DNA from: Desulfovibrio sp. OttesenSCG-928-G15
Lineage (GTDB): Bacteria; Desulfobacterota; Desulfovibrionia; Desulfovibrionales; Desulfovibrionaceae
Direction: 5' to 3'
Assembly (NCBI GenBank): GCA_030266525.1
Contig: JAJDIC010000004.1
Coordinates: 1-53,029, forward strand
DNA: 53,029 bases
Shown here: positions 18,585 to 26,134 of the stretch, piece by piece
Position numbering within the stretch: the stretch's first letter is position 1
How the letters are laid out: each line of letters begins with the position of its first letter
The notes under the pieces: generated by a model
Database searches by the model: none
Seen by the model: only the letters and a program-made list of their open reading frames with translations
Told to the model about the DNA's origin: nothing
Position numbers and translations under genes: made by a program

Positions 18585-19847
18585 TTACCGACTGGCGGTG
18601 GTCATCCTGGGAATGGCGCTTTCCGGGTTCAAAGACATTTCGCCCTTCTTCAACTCAAAATGCAGGGAGGCATTTTTTTCCCCCTGTTTGGAGGCAGAAG
18701 GCTGCGCTGCTATTCTTGCAAATTCCGCGCCATGACCTATTTCCTGCCCGACTTCAATGCCCGCGCCTACCACGTTGCCGTAATAGCTGCGAAAGCCGTC
18801 CTTATGTTCCAGCACCACGCTGTGGCCTACGCCTTCGCGGTCTCCAGAGTAAATTACCGTGCCGGGAAGCACTGCTCGTACAGGCGTTCCGGGCGCAGCA
18901 GAAACCTGAATACCGGAATTCCATACCCGGCGGCCGGTCGAGGGTTGGTCTGCCCAGCCAAAGGTGCTGACAACGGTTCCCTTTTCACCCGGAATGGGCC
19001 ACAGCGTATCAGCCGGGGCCATGCCGCGCGGCATGCTCGCCACCTTGGTAGCTTCGGCGCTCTTTTCCGTCTTTTTCGGCCTGCCAAACAGGTGCGTCGG
19101 GTTGGGCTTGGAATCCACTTTTTCCTGCCCCTTCCAGCTTACGCCATCAAGGTTGGCGGGATTTTGTACGCCCGCAGCGTTACGGCTGTTCTGCCCGTTG
19201 CGGCCCGCGCCCACTTCCTTTTGCAGTTCGTCCAGCGCGGCCAGAATGGCGTTGCCCTTGCTGGCGGCATTGGCAGCGTTGGCGTTGTTGATATTATTCA
19301 CGGCAGGGGTAAATTCCATGTCGTCCTGCATCAACGGGCTGTATAAATTTTCCGCTGTCAGTTTTTTGTCAGCGGGCGTCATGGCCGCGTTTTGCACCGC
19401 ACCGGCTTCGCCTTCTGCCGCCTTTTTCGGGGCCAGGCCTTCGGTGGGCGTCATTTCCAGCGGAATACGGTACTTGCCGGGGCTGGTGGTGCGGCTTGTA
19501 TTGTCCAGTTGCTGCGAAAGCTGCTCGTACATCATGTCCGCAAGGCCGATGCCTCCGGCAGAGGCCATTTTCTTGCACAGCTCCACATCGAAAAGCGACT
19601 GGTAGGTTTCTTCATCCTTGCTGTGCAGGTAGCCTTCCTTGGGGACGTTCTTGCGCATCTGTTCCCACATCTTTTGCAGGAAAATGGCCTCAAAGCCTTC
19701 GCACGATTCCCGAAGCTTTTCTTCCTTGCTTGGTTCGTTTGCCAGACGCTTCTTCAGGGCGTCCATGTCCAGCTTTTGACGGACGGCGTCGTTCTGCACC
19801 GCGTCGCGCACGGCCTGGGTGGTATCAAGCGTTCCGAGGGCGTTCAT
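18585..19847 (-). CDS. flgJ: FlgJ rod-binding protein fused to a degenerate M23 (LytM-like) domain
   Basis: A 420-residue protein. Residues about 45-115 are the FlgJ rod-binding domain (SCEGFEAIFLQKMWEQMRKN, YQSLFDVELCKKMA, GGIGLADMMYEQL), which caps the growing rod. A linker of about 180 residues follows. The C-terminus (about 290-410) has the M23/LytM shape (VSTFGWADQPSTGRR, APGTPVRAVLPGTVIYSGD, VVLEHKDGFRSYYGN, NASLHFELKKG). The zinc ligands are largely lost: the usual HxGxD reads NSGIQ and the usual HLHFE reads SLHFE. It is therefore probably not an active endopeptidase and may bind peptidoglycan or regulate another hydrolase. Its start overlaps the flgI stop by one base. Confidence 0.85.
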   Translation of the reverse strand: MNALGTLDTTQAVRDAVQNDAVRQKLDMDALKKRLANEPSKEEKLRESCEGFEAIFLQKMWEQMRKNVPKEGYLHSKDEETYQSLFDVELCKKMASAGGIGLADMMYEQLSQQLDNTSRTTSPGKYRIPLEMTPTEGLAPKKAAEGEAGAVQNAAMTPADKKLTAENLYSPLMQDDMEFTPAVNNINNANAANAASKGNAILAALDELQKEVGAGRNGQNSRNAAGVQNPANLDGVSWKGQEKVDSKPNPTHLFGRPKKTEKSAEATKVASMPRGMAPADTLWPIPGEKGTVVSTFGWADQPSTGRRVWNSGIQVSAAPGTPVRAVLPGTVIYSGDREGVGHSVVLEHKDGFRSYYGNVVGAGIEVGQEIGHGAEFARIAAQPSASKQGEKNASLHFELKKGEMSLNPESAIPRMTTASR

Positions 19848-21022
19848 CAGATCACCTCCAGGTGGGCATGCAGCGCGCCTGCGGCCTTCATGCTGCGCAG
19901 GATGGAAATAAGATCACGCGGGGTTGCGCCTACGGAGTTGAGGCCGTCAACAAGCTCTTGCAGGGTAGCGCCTTCCAGCATGTTCAAATTGCGGGCCTCT
20001 TCCTTGGAGGCAATGTCCGTGCTGTTGGTCACAACCGTAGAGCCGCCGCTAAAGGGACCGGGCTGGGAAACGTCCTGGTTTTCGCGCACCATGACCTGCA
20101 GATTGCCGTGGGCAACAGCCACGCGCGAAATTCGCACGTCGCGCCCAAGTATGATTGTGCCGGTCTTTTCATCCACTACGACCTTCGCGGCATTGTCCGG
20201 CGTAACTTCAATATTTTCCAAAGAGGCCATAAGCGGCACTATGTTGCCGCGAAAATCCGGTGGAATTTCCAGAGAAACCGTACCCACGTCAACCGAACGG
20301 GCAAAACTGCCGCCCAGGGCCTTGTTGATGCGGTCCACAACCTGATTGGTGGTGGTAAAGTCCGGGGCGTTCATGCTCAGGGTAAGGTGGTCCATGGTGT
20401 TAAATTCAAAGGGCACACCGCGCTCGACAATGGCCCCGCCAGGAACCTGGGCCACGGTGGTCACGTTTTTGGAAGCCTGGGCCTGGTTGCCGGTTGCGGA
20501 AAAGCCGCCAACAGCCAACGCGCCCTGGGCAAGGGCATATACTTTGCCGTCAACGCCCTTGAGCGGGGTCTGGATAAGCACGCCGCCATACAGGCTGGTA
20601 GAGTCGCCAAGAGAAGAAACCGTTACATCCACGCGCGAGCCGGGTTTGGCAGAAACAGGCATCCGCGCCGTAACCATGACAGCGGCCACGTTCTTGGGCT
20701 TCATCTGCTTCATGTTTACCTGAACACCCATTTTTTCCAGCATGTTCACCATGGTACGCATGGTAAAGGCAGAGTCTTTCTTGTCGCCCGTGCCGGAAAG
20801 GCCCACAACAAGGCCATAGCCGATAAGCTGGTTGTCACGAACACCGCTGAACGTGGCTATATCCTTGATTCGCACGGCATTTGCCTCACCGGCAAAACCG
20901 ACCAGACCAGTGGCGAAAACGGCGCCCGCAAGCAAAAGCGCGGCGGCGCGGCGCAATGCGCAATGAATGACCCGCCTGTCCGGCCCTTGCGATATGAATG
21001 AGCGTGTGTTGTTGCTGTGCAT
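19847..21022 (-). CDS. flgI: FlgI, flagellar P-ring protein
   Basis: A 391-residue P-ring subunit with an N-terminal signal peptide ending around residue 49 ([16 protein letters not shown]). Conserved segments include [53 protein letters not shown] and the C-terminal [20 protein letters not shown]. FlgI assembles in the peptidoglycan layer around the rod as a bushing. The start at 21022 follows AAGGGAGAAG. It heads this operon, and a good sigma-54 promoter lies about 75 bases upstream. The usual partners flgF, flgG, flgA and flgH are not adjacent on this side. Confidence 0.96.
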   Translation of the reverse strand: MHSNNTRSFISQGPDRRVIHCALRRAAALLLAGAVFATGLVGFAGEANAVRIKDIATFSGVRDNQLIGYGLVVGLSGTGDKKDSAFTMRTMVNMLEKMGVQVNMKQMKPKNVAAVMVTARMPVSAKPGSRVDVTVSSLGDSTSLYGGVLIQTPLKGVDGKVYALAQGALAVGGFSATGNQAQASKNVTTVAQVPGGAIVERGVPFEFNTMDHLTLSMNAPDFTTTNQVVDRINKALGGSFARSVDVGTVSLEIPPDFRGNIVPLMASLENIEVTPDNAAKVVVDEKTGTIILGRDVRISRVAVAHGNLQVMVRENQDVSQPGPFSGGSTVVTNSTDIASKEEARNLNMLEGATLQELVDGLNSVGATPRDLISILRSMKAAGALHAHLEVI

Positions 21023-21097
21023 TATTCTTCTCCCTTGGCGTCCGGACAGAGTTATCAGTCAATATTCCGTCAACAGGACACGCCTTGCGGATTGTTT

Positions 21098-21113
21098 AGC
21101 AATAAGCGGGCCA
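21098..21113 (-). promoter_or_regulatory. sigma-54 promoter of the flgI-fliW operon
   Basis: Read on the minus strand, TGGCCCG, four bases and TTGCT match the sigma-54 -24/-12 consensus (TGGCACG-N4-TTGCW) with one mismatch. The start of transcription would be near 21087, about 65 bases before flgI. Sigma-54 with an FlrC/FleR-type activator commonly drives middle-class flagellar genes. Confidence 0.75.
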
Positions 21114-21256
21114 TTCTATATTTTTACAAAATTTATTCTTATATTTTACCAGGTTAGGACGAAGGGGAAAGGCAATTATTCTAGAATATTGTTAAAGTTA
21201 TGGTTGAAGAGGGCTGCCTTTATGCGCACCGGCGTATTTGCAAGGCGAAGGCACTC

Positions 21257-21303
21257 TAAAAAAAACACAGGGAGCCGGCAAAACTGTATGCCGACTCCCT
21301 GTG
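21257..21303 (-). terminator. intrinsic terminator of the HtpX-type gene
   Basis: CACAGGGAG and neighbouring bases pair across a short loop with CTCCCTGTG, and on the minus strand the stem is followed by a run of eight T. It lies 31 bases after the protease gene stop. Confidence 0.9.
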
Positions 21304-21333
21304 CGTGTCCGGTGCTCTGCTCGGTATGTATGT

Positions 21334-22170
21334 TTATGAAGCCATGGCGCGAAGGCGGGCGATACGCTCCTCCACGGGCGGGTGGGTGGAAAAAAGCCTT
21401 GCCGCGCCTGCGCCGCTAAAGGGATTTACAATAAACAGGTGGGCCGTGGCCGGGCCGCCTTCATGCATGGGCTGTTGCTGGTTGCTGGCAGTAAGCTTGC
21501 CCAGGGCGGAAGCCAGCGCAAGGGGCTTGCCGCACAGCCGGGCACCGGTTTCATCCGCCAGATATTCGCGGGAGCGGGAAATGGCGAACTGGATGAGCGA
21601 AGCGGCAATGGGCGCGAACAGGGCCACAAGAATGCCTACAAAGGGCGAGCTGTTTTCTTCATCACTGCGCCCACCGCCGAAAAAAAGCGCGAAGTTGGCT
21701 ACAGTCATGATAACCGAGCCAAGCACCCCGGCAATGCTTTGAATCAATATGTCGCGGTTGGTGATATGCCCTATTTCATGGGCAATTACCCCGCGCAGTT
21801 CATCTGGCGAGAGAATTTTTAAAATACCTTCGGTTACAGCCACAACCGCATGTTCCGGGTTGCGCCCGGTGGCAAAGGCGTTGGGCGTGGAATCGGGAAT
21901 AATGTACACGCGGGGCATGGGAATGCCTGCGTTTTGGGCAAGTTCGCCTACCATGGTGTGCAGCATGGGTGACTGGGCGGGCGTTACTTCCTGCGCCCGG
22001 TACATGCGAAGCACAATTTTGTCGGAATACCAGTAACTGCCCACGTTCATACCAAGGGCAAGCACAAAGGCAAAAACAAGGCCGGTGCTGCCGCCAAAGG
22101 TATAGCCGAGAAAAAGAATGATCCCGGATAACAGGGCAAGCAACACGCCGGTTTTAAGCTGGCTGGTCAT
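21334..22170 (-). CDS. htpX: HtpX-type M48 family membrane metalloprotease
   Basis: A 278-residue membrane protease. Two N-terminal helices (about 5-25 and 28-48) precede the catalytic region with the zinc motif HEIGH in ELRGVIAHEIGHITNRD. Two more helices follow, then the third zinc ligand in SREYLADETGARL. HtpX proteases degrade misfolded inner-membrane proteins together with FtsH. IPDSTPNAFATGRNP and HPPVEERIARLRAM are typical. The start at 22170 has GAGGAG about nine bases upstream; the longer frame to 22347 lacks similarity. It is a single-gene unit with its own terminator. Confidence 0.95.
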   Translation of the reverse strand: MTSQLKTGVLLALLSGIILFLGYTFGGSTGLVFAFVLALGMNVGSYWYSDKIVLRMYRAQEVTPAQSPMLHTMVGELAQNAGIPMPRVYIIPDSTPNAFATGRNPEHAVVAVTEGILKILSPDELRGVIAHEIGHITNRDILIQSIAGVLGSVIMTVANFALFFGGGRSDEENSSPFVGILVALFAPIAASLIQFAISRSREYLADETGARLCGKPLALASALGKLTASNQQQPMHEGGPATAHLFIVNPFSGAGAARLFSTHPPVEERIARLRAMAS

Positions 22171-22245
22171 ATAACAGACTCCTCTGAAAAATGGACCGCA
22201 TACGGCAAAACCGCGCGGATACTCTATGCAAAGACTACATAAAGC

Positions 22246-22273
22246 AAGATAAGCCCGACACAGAGAATGGCAA
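22246..22273 (-). promoter_or_regulatory. possible promoter of the HtpX-type gene
   Basis: On the minus strand TTGCCA (22268-22273), a 16-base spacer and TATCTT (22246-22251) make a plausible sigma-70 promoter about 75 bases before the start codon. No heat-shock type promoter is recognisable. Confidence 0.4.
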
Positions 22274-22291
22274 GACGTGCAGGCCGCAAAC

Positions 22292-22325
22292 AAAAAAAAG
22301 CTGTAAACGATACGCCGTTTACAGC
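22292..22325 (-). terminator. intrinsic terminator downstream of the micro-ORF
   Basis: GCTGTAAACG (22300-22309) pairs perfectly with CGTTTACAGC (22316-22325), and on the minus strand a run of eight T follows. It ends a transcript coming from the 22501-22581 ORF side, with about 175 untranslated bases between. Confidence 0.85.
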
Positions 22326-22500
22326 CCTTGTCAGACAATGTTGACACGAGATATCTTTTGCCCCCTGCCCGCGCTGCGCCAGACCCCCCTGAAGGTCATG
22401 GACGAAAGAGCCCACTCCCTTCTGGTGAACCTGTCACGCCTTGGCAGAGAACAAAATCCAACTTGTGTTGACACTCTCTGGAAAAAGAAAAACCCCGCGC
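22326..22500 (-). other. untranslated stretch, candidate 3' UTR or small RNA
   Basis: About 175 bases between the micro-ORF stop and its terminator hold no convincing gene. On the minus strand CAGAGA and TCTCTG arms form a hairpin near 22440-22480, and TGTTGACAC occurs twice on the plus strand (about 22339 and 22467). It does not match signal recognition particle RNA, RNase P RNA or tmRNA signatures that I know. Confidence 0.35.
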
Positions 22501-22581
22501 CTATTCGCTACCAAATTTTTTAATCTGGATAAGGGCAGCGATGGTCGCAGCAAGACCGGCAAAAAAGAAAAGAAAGTCCAT
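22501..22581 (-). CDS. 26-residue single-helix membrane micro-protein
   Basis: A short ORF with unusually complete signals. It starts MDFLFFFAGLAATIAALIQI and ends in a short basic/polar tail, so it would form one membrane helix with the C-terminus carrying two lysines. AAGGAG lies six bases before the ATG. A plausible sigma-70 promoter lies at 22623-22651 and an intrinsic terminator at 22292-22325. I do not recognise a family. The alternatives are a type I toxin-like peptide, a small regulator of a membrane complex, or a translated leader of a regulatory RNA. No toxin partner or antisense RNA is evident. Confidence 0.55.
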   Translation of the reverse strand: MDFLFFFAGLAATIAALIQIKKFGSE

Positions 22582-22622
22582 GTTCTCTCCTTGGCTTGGA
22601 TGGGCAGAAGTGGCCCAAAAAA

Positions 22623-22651
22623 AGGATACCGGAAAAAGCTTCAACGCACAA
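22623..22651 (-). promoter_or_regulatory. promoter of the micro-ORF unit
   Basis: On the minus strand TTGTGC (22646-22651), a 17-base spacer and TATCCT (22623-22628). Transcription would start near 22616, giving a leader of about 35 bases with the AAGGAG site. Confidence 0.5.
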
Positions 22652-22680
22652 GAGCGCCGTAAAAACGTCAGCCCCGGAAC

Positions 22681-23754
22681 CTACCTTCCGGCGCGTAACG
22701 CTTCAATTTCTTCAAGCAGGGCATCAAGAAGCGCGGCGCGATCGCCTGTAACGCTGCGTACAACAACGCCTTTTCGGAACAAAATTCCTTTGCCCCGGCC
22801 TCCGGCTATGCCTACGTCCGCTTCTCTGGCTTCGCCGGGACCGTTTACCACACAGCCCATGACAGCCACGGTAAACTCGTCTGTCATGCCGCGCAGGCGT
22901 TCTTCCACATCAGAGGCCAGGCCGATGAGGTCAATTTCCGTTCTGCCGCAGGTGGGGCAGGATATGATTTCCGGCCCTCTTCTTCGCAAGCCCAGGGCCG
23001 AGAGTATTTGCCAGGCCACCTCCACTTCCCGCACCGGGTCGTGGGTTAACGATACGCGCAAGGTGTCGCCCAAGCCTTCAGCCAGCAATATTCCCAGCCC
23101 CACCGCCGATTTTACCGCCCCGCGCAACAGGGTGCCCGCTTCGGTAATGCCTATGTGCAGGGGGTACGGGCATTTTTGAGCCAACAGCCGGTAAGCGGCA
23201 ACCGTGTGTGGAACGCTGGAGGACTTGAGTGAAATCTTTACTGCCTCAAAGCCGCGTTTTTCCAGAAGCCGCACATGGGAAAGGGCGCTTTCCACCATGG
23301 CTTCGGGGCTTGGCGCTCCGAATTTTTCCAGCAGTTCCTTTTCCAGCGAGCCCGAGTTGACGCCGATGCGTATGCTTGCCCCGTGGGCCTTGGCAGCATC
23401 CACCACCCGGTCAACCCTGCTTTTGCCGCCAATATTGCCGGGGTTGATACGCAAGGCCGCGATGCCGTTTTCCAGCGCAGCTACAGCCAGGGCAGCGCTG
23501 AAATGGATATCCGCCACCAGCGGCACTGGTGATGCAGCGCACAGTTTGGCCAGGGCGGCAGCCGCCTTTTCATCCGGCACAGCCACGCGCACCACCTCAC
23601 ACCCGGCAGCGGCCAGTTCCGCAATTTGCCGCTGTGTGGCAGCGATGTCGCGGGTATCTGTATTGGTCATGCTTTGCACCACAACCGGCGCGCCGCCGCC
23701 AAGCGCGACATTGCCAATATGCAAAACACTGGAAATACGCCGTGGAAACAGCAT
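22681..23754 (-). CDS. ispG: IspG (GcpE), 4-hydroxy-3-methylbut-2-enyl diphosphate synthase
   Basis: A 357-residue iron-sulfur enzyme of the non-mevalonate isoprenoid pathway, converting methylerythritol cyclodiphosphate to HMBPP. The barrel domain shows PVVVQSMTNTDTRDIAATQ, VRVAVPDEKAA, LVADIHFSAALAVAAL, LRINPGNIGG and IRIGVNSGSLE. The C-terminal cluster ligands are visible in SCPTCGRTEIDL and MGCVVNGPGEAREADVG. The start at 23754 lies only three bases from the tadA stop, so the two are likely translated from one mRNA. The length is normal for the short bacterial form. Confidence 0.96.
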   Translation of the reverse strand: MLFPRRISSVLHIGNVALGGGAPVVVQSMTNTDTRDIAATQRQIAELAAAGCEVVRVAVPDEKAAAALAKLCAASPVPLVADIHFSAALAVAALENGIAALRINPGNIGGKSRVDRVVDAAKAHGASIRIGVNSGSLEKELLEKFGAPSPEAMVESALSHVRLLEKRGFEAVKISLKSSSVPHTVAAYRLLAQKCPYPLHIGITEAGTLLRGAVKSAVGLGILLAEGLGDTLRVSLTHDPVREVEVAWQILSALGLRRRGPEIISCPTCGRTEIDLIGLASDVEERLRGMTDEFTVAVMGCVVNGPGEAREADVGIAGGRGKGILFRKGVVVRSVTGDRAALLDALLEEIEALRAGR

Positions 23755-23756
23755 GC

Positions 23757-24254
23757 TTACCGCCTTTGCTCAAAAAATGCCTGCAAGCGCCCTGCGCACT
23801 CTGTCCCCAATACGCCGCCCATATGCCAGACCCTGTGATTATGAAACGGCTCGTCCAGCCCGTCCAGACAAGAAGAAACCGCGCCCGCCCTTGCATCTGC
23901 CGCGCCATACACCAGCCCGGCAATGCGGGCGTGCACCAGCGCCCCCGCGCACATCATGCACGGCTCAAGCGTAACCACCAGAACCGTACCCTCAAGCCGG
24001 TAATTGCCCACTGCCGCCGCGGCATGGCGCAAGGCAAGAACCTCCGCATGGGCTGTGGGATCTTTTTGCGCCTCAACCCGGTTGCAAGACCGCCCGAGAA
24101 TAGCTCCATCGCCTGCGACAAGCACAGCCCCCACAGGCACTTCGCCCTGACGCCCGGCAGCGTCCGCCTGCTCAAGGGCGCTTTGCATAAGTGATTCCCA
24201 AGTCCAGCCAGGCGGCGGCGGCGGTATGATTCTTCCCGCAGTGTTTCGGGGCAT
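23757..24254 (-). CDS. tadA: TadA, tRNA-specific adenosine deaminase
   Basis: A 165-residue cytidine-deaminase-fold enzyme that converts A34 to inosine in tRNA-Arg(ACG). The zinc and catalytic residues are present: HAE in PTAHAEVLALRHAA and PCxxC in TLEPCMMCAGALVHARI. VPVGAVLV and the DARAGAVSS region fit TadA rather than free-base deaminases. The proline-rich N-terminus (residues 4-15) is longer than usual, and the true start could be slightly downstream, as no strong ribosome site is seen at 24254. It forms a pair with ispG. Confidence 0.92.
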   Translation of the reverse strand: MPRNTAGRIIPPPPPGWTWESLMQSALEQADAAGRQGEVPVGAVLVAGDGAILGRSCNRVEAQKDPTAHAEVLALRHAAAAVGNYRLEGTVLVVTLEPCMMCAGALVHARIAGLVYGAADARAGAVSSCLDGLDEPFHNHRVWHMGGVLGTECAGRLQAFFEQRR

Positions 24255-24298
24255 AGGGATTTTCCCGTATTTTTAACGGCAGTTGCCGGTATGCGAGA

Positions 24299-25327
24299 TT
24301 ACGCCATTCCGGCCAGTTCGCGAATATACCCGGCCATGGCCTTGCCGCGTCCGGCATTGCTGAAGCGGGTACTCCATATCTTGCAAGCCAGACGGCCACG
24401 CGCGCACAGGGCCTCTTTTCCGTGCTCCATAAGAATGCTGCGCACCATACGCCCTGTTTGCAGCACATACTTTTCAGGAACGGTAAACGAAAAGGCGCTG
24501 TAATCGAGGCTGTCTTCGAGGGGATAGCGTACAGTGGTCGTAAACAGGACAGGCACGCGTCCGTAATACATGGTTTCGTACATGCGTACAGACTGCGGGC
24601 CAACGCCCGGCGGGCAGAGCACCAGCAGGGAGTCTTTTGTCACCCGCCGGAATATTTCCTGCTTGCGCATGCGTTCTTCCGGCGTTTGCTCTTTGCTGTA
24701 AAAGGCGTTGCCCTGCACGAAAATACTGTCAAAGCCGCCGTTATAAAAGCGCAGGCCCTCTTCCTTTTCCATGGCGGCACAGGCAACCTGACGCAGCATG
24801 TGGGTGAACGCGCCCACAAAGGAACAATCGTAGCGAAGGGAGCGCCAGTCAAAATGCGGCTTGTCCGCCGCCACATGCGCGGGCAGTTCATACCAGGTTA
24901 CAATGCACCGGGGGGAGTCCGCGCTTGTCGCCTGAAAAATATGTTTTTTGTCGGGCAGAGCCGCACCATAGCTACGCAGCAAACTGCGTTTCAACAACCC
25001 GACAGGCAGGGGCAGACATTCCGCCACATCCCCGTTATCGCTGAATACATGGCGGCCTTCACGCCCGGAAAGGTAGGGCAGGCTGCGCAAGAATTCCGCG
25101 CAGCCCTTTGGGCGAAGGATATTGACAAAATGCCCAAGGTCGTAGGGAAACAGAAAAATGTCGGCCTCTTGTGGCGAAGCCGGGGTAAAAAAATCCGGGT
25201 CGGGCAGCCTTTCTCCAGACAGGGCCGGAACAACCCCGTCCGGCGGCTCAAGCTTGTGCCGCTCTACCGGGGCAAGTTCCGGCGGCATGGCAAAATCCAC
25301 GCCTTCCCTGTACATATAGGCCCGCAT
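24299..25327 (-). CDS. exostosin-like glycosyltransferase
   Basis: A 342-residue protein resembling the exostosin (GT47) family. Features are the HVFSDNGDVAECLPLPVGLL region, CSFVGAFTHMLRQ, and the conserved acceptor/donor segment SVRMYETMYYGRVPVLFTTT, in which the family has a serine-x-arginine then a glycine-x-x-proline strand end. Such enzymes transfer sugars in polysaccharide or glycan assembly; donor and acceptor cannot be told. It has no signal peptide or membrane helix, so it should act in the cytoplasm. It starts seven bases after the LOG-family gene and likely shares its transcript, although no other glycan genes are nearby. Confidence 0.7.
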   Translation of the reverse strand: MRAYMYREGVDFAMPPELAPVERHKLEPPDGVVPALSGERLPDPDFFTPASPQEADIFLFPYDLGHFVNILRPKGCAEFLRSLPYLSGREGRHVFSDNGDVAECLPLPVGLLKRSLLRSYGAALPDKKHIFQATSADSPRCIVTWYELPAHVAADKPHFDWRSLRYDCSFVGAFTHMLRQVACAAMEKEEGLRFYNGGFDSIFVQGNAFYSKEQTPEERMRKQEIFRRVTKDSLLVLCPPGVGPQSVRMYETMYYGRVPVLFTTTVRYPLEDSLDYSAFSFTVPEKYVLQTGRMVRSILMEHGKEALCARGRLACKIWSTRFSNAGRGKAMAGYIRELAGMA

Positions 25328-25334
25328 GACAATG

Positions 25335-26000
25335 CTATTTGCCGAGCTGCTCGCACAAATAACTCACCACTTCCTCCGGGGTATCGCGTATTGTCAGCAA
25401 GTCAAACTCATCTTCATTGATGTAGCTGTTCTTGCCCATGGAATGCTTCATCCAGTCCAGAAAGCCCCTCCAGAATTCGCTCCCGTACAGAACAATGGGG
25501 AAGGGGTGAATACGCTTCGTTTTCATCAGCACAAGGGCTTCGGTCAGTTCATCAAGGGTGCCAAGACCGCCGGGCATGCCCACATAGGCACAGGCGTATT
25601 TGACGAACATGAGCTTGCGGACCAGAAAATAGCGAAAATCGACGCGCGTTGTAATATAGTCGTTGGGTTTTTGCTCAAAGGGCAAATGAATATGCAGGCC
25701 GATGGAATGACCGCCGCCCGCCATTGCCCCCTTGTTGCCCGCTTCCATAAGACCGGGACCACCGCCGGTAATAATGCCGAAACCCTCTTTGGCCAGCAGC
25801 CGGGCTATCTCCTCCGTGGCCTTGTACTCCGGGGTATCGGCCGCAGCCCTTGCCGAGCCGAAAATGGAAATGCACCGGGGCATGGTGGAAAATTTTTCAA
25901 AGCCATCAACAATTTCAGCCATTATCTTGAACAGCCGCCATGCATCCTGGGCGGTTGTGGCGGGTGCGCCCAATATATGTTCTTCCGGCTTCATCATCAT
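25335..26000 (-). CDS. LOG family protein (TIGR00730-type nucleotide phosphoribohydrolase)
   Basis: A 221-residue Rossmann-fold protein with both family signatures: GGGPGLMEAGNKGA and PGGLGTLDELTEAL. LOG-family enzymes release the base from nucleoside 5'-monophosphates (cytokinin-activating in plants, AMP or similar in bacteria). SIFGSARAAADTPEYKAT and the FVKYACAYVGMPGG strand are typical. I chose the first ATG of the MMMK start at 26000, behind a clear GAGGAGT site; the frame extends to 26060 without similarity. It precedes the glycosyltransferase gene. Confidence 0.88.
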   Translation of the reverse strand: MMMKPEEHILGAPATTAQDAWRLFKIMAEIVDGFEKFSTMPRCISIFGSARAAADTPEYKATEEIARLLAKEGFGIITGGGPGLMEAGNKGAMAGGGHSIGLHIHLPFEQKPNDYITTRVDFRYFLVRKLMFVKYACAYVGMPGGLGTLDELTEALVLMKTKRIHPFPIVLYGSEFWRGFLDWMKHSMGKNSYINEDEFDLLTIRDTPEEVVSYLCEQLGK

Positions 26001-26134
26001 ACTATATACTCCTCGGTGGGGATGAACTTTTTTGCCGCAGCCCGTTCCCGGCATTCGCAAGGGTAGTGCCGGGGCTTCTTTGGCCGGGTGTTTGCGCGTT
26101 TTGCTGTGAAAATATGAAGGAACCAGCGGTTCCC

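Noticed and set aside
22326..22500. A 6S, SRP or RNase P RNA gene
   Set aside because: I could not find the conserved core of any of these; 6S cannot be fully excluded by eye.
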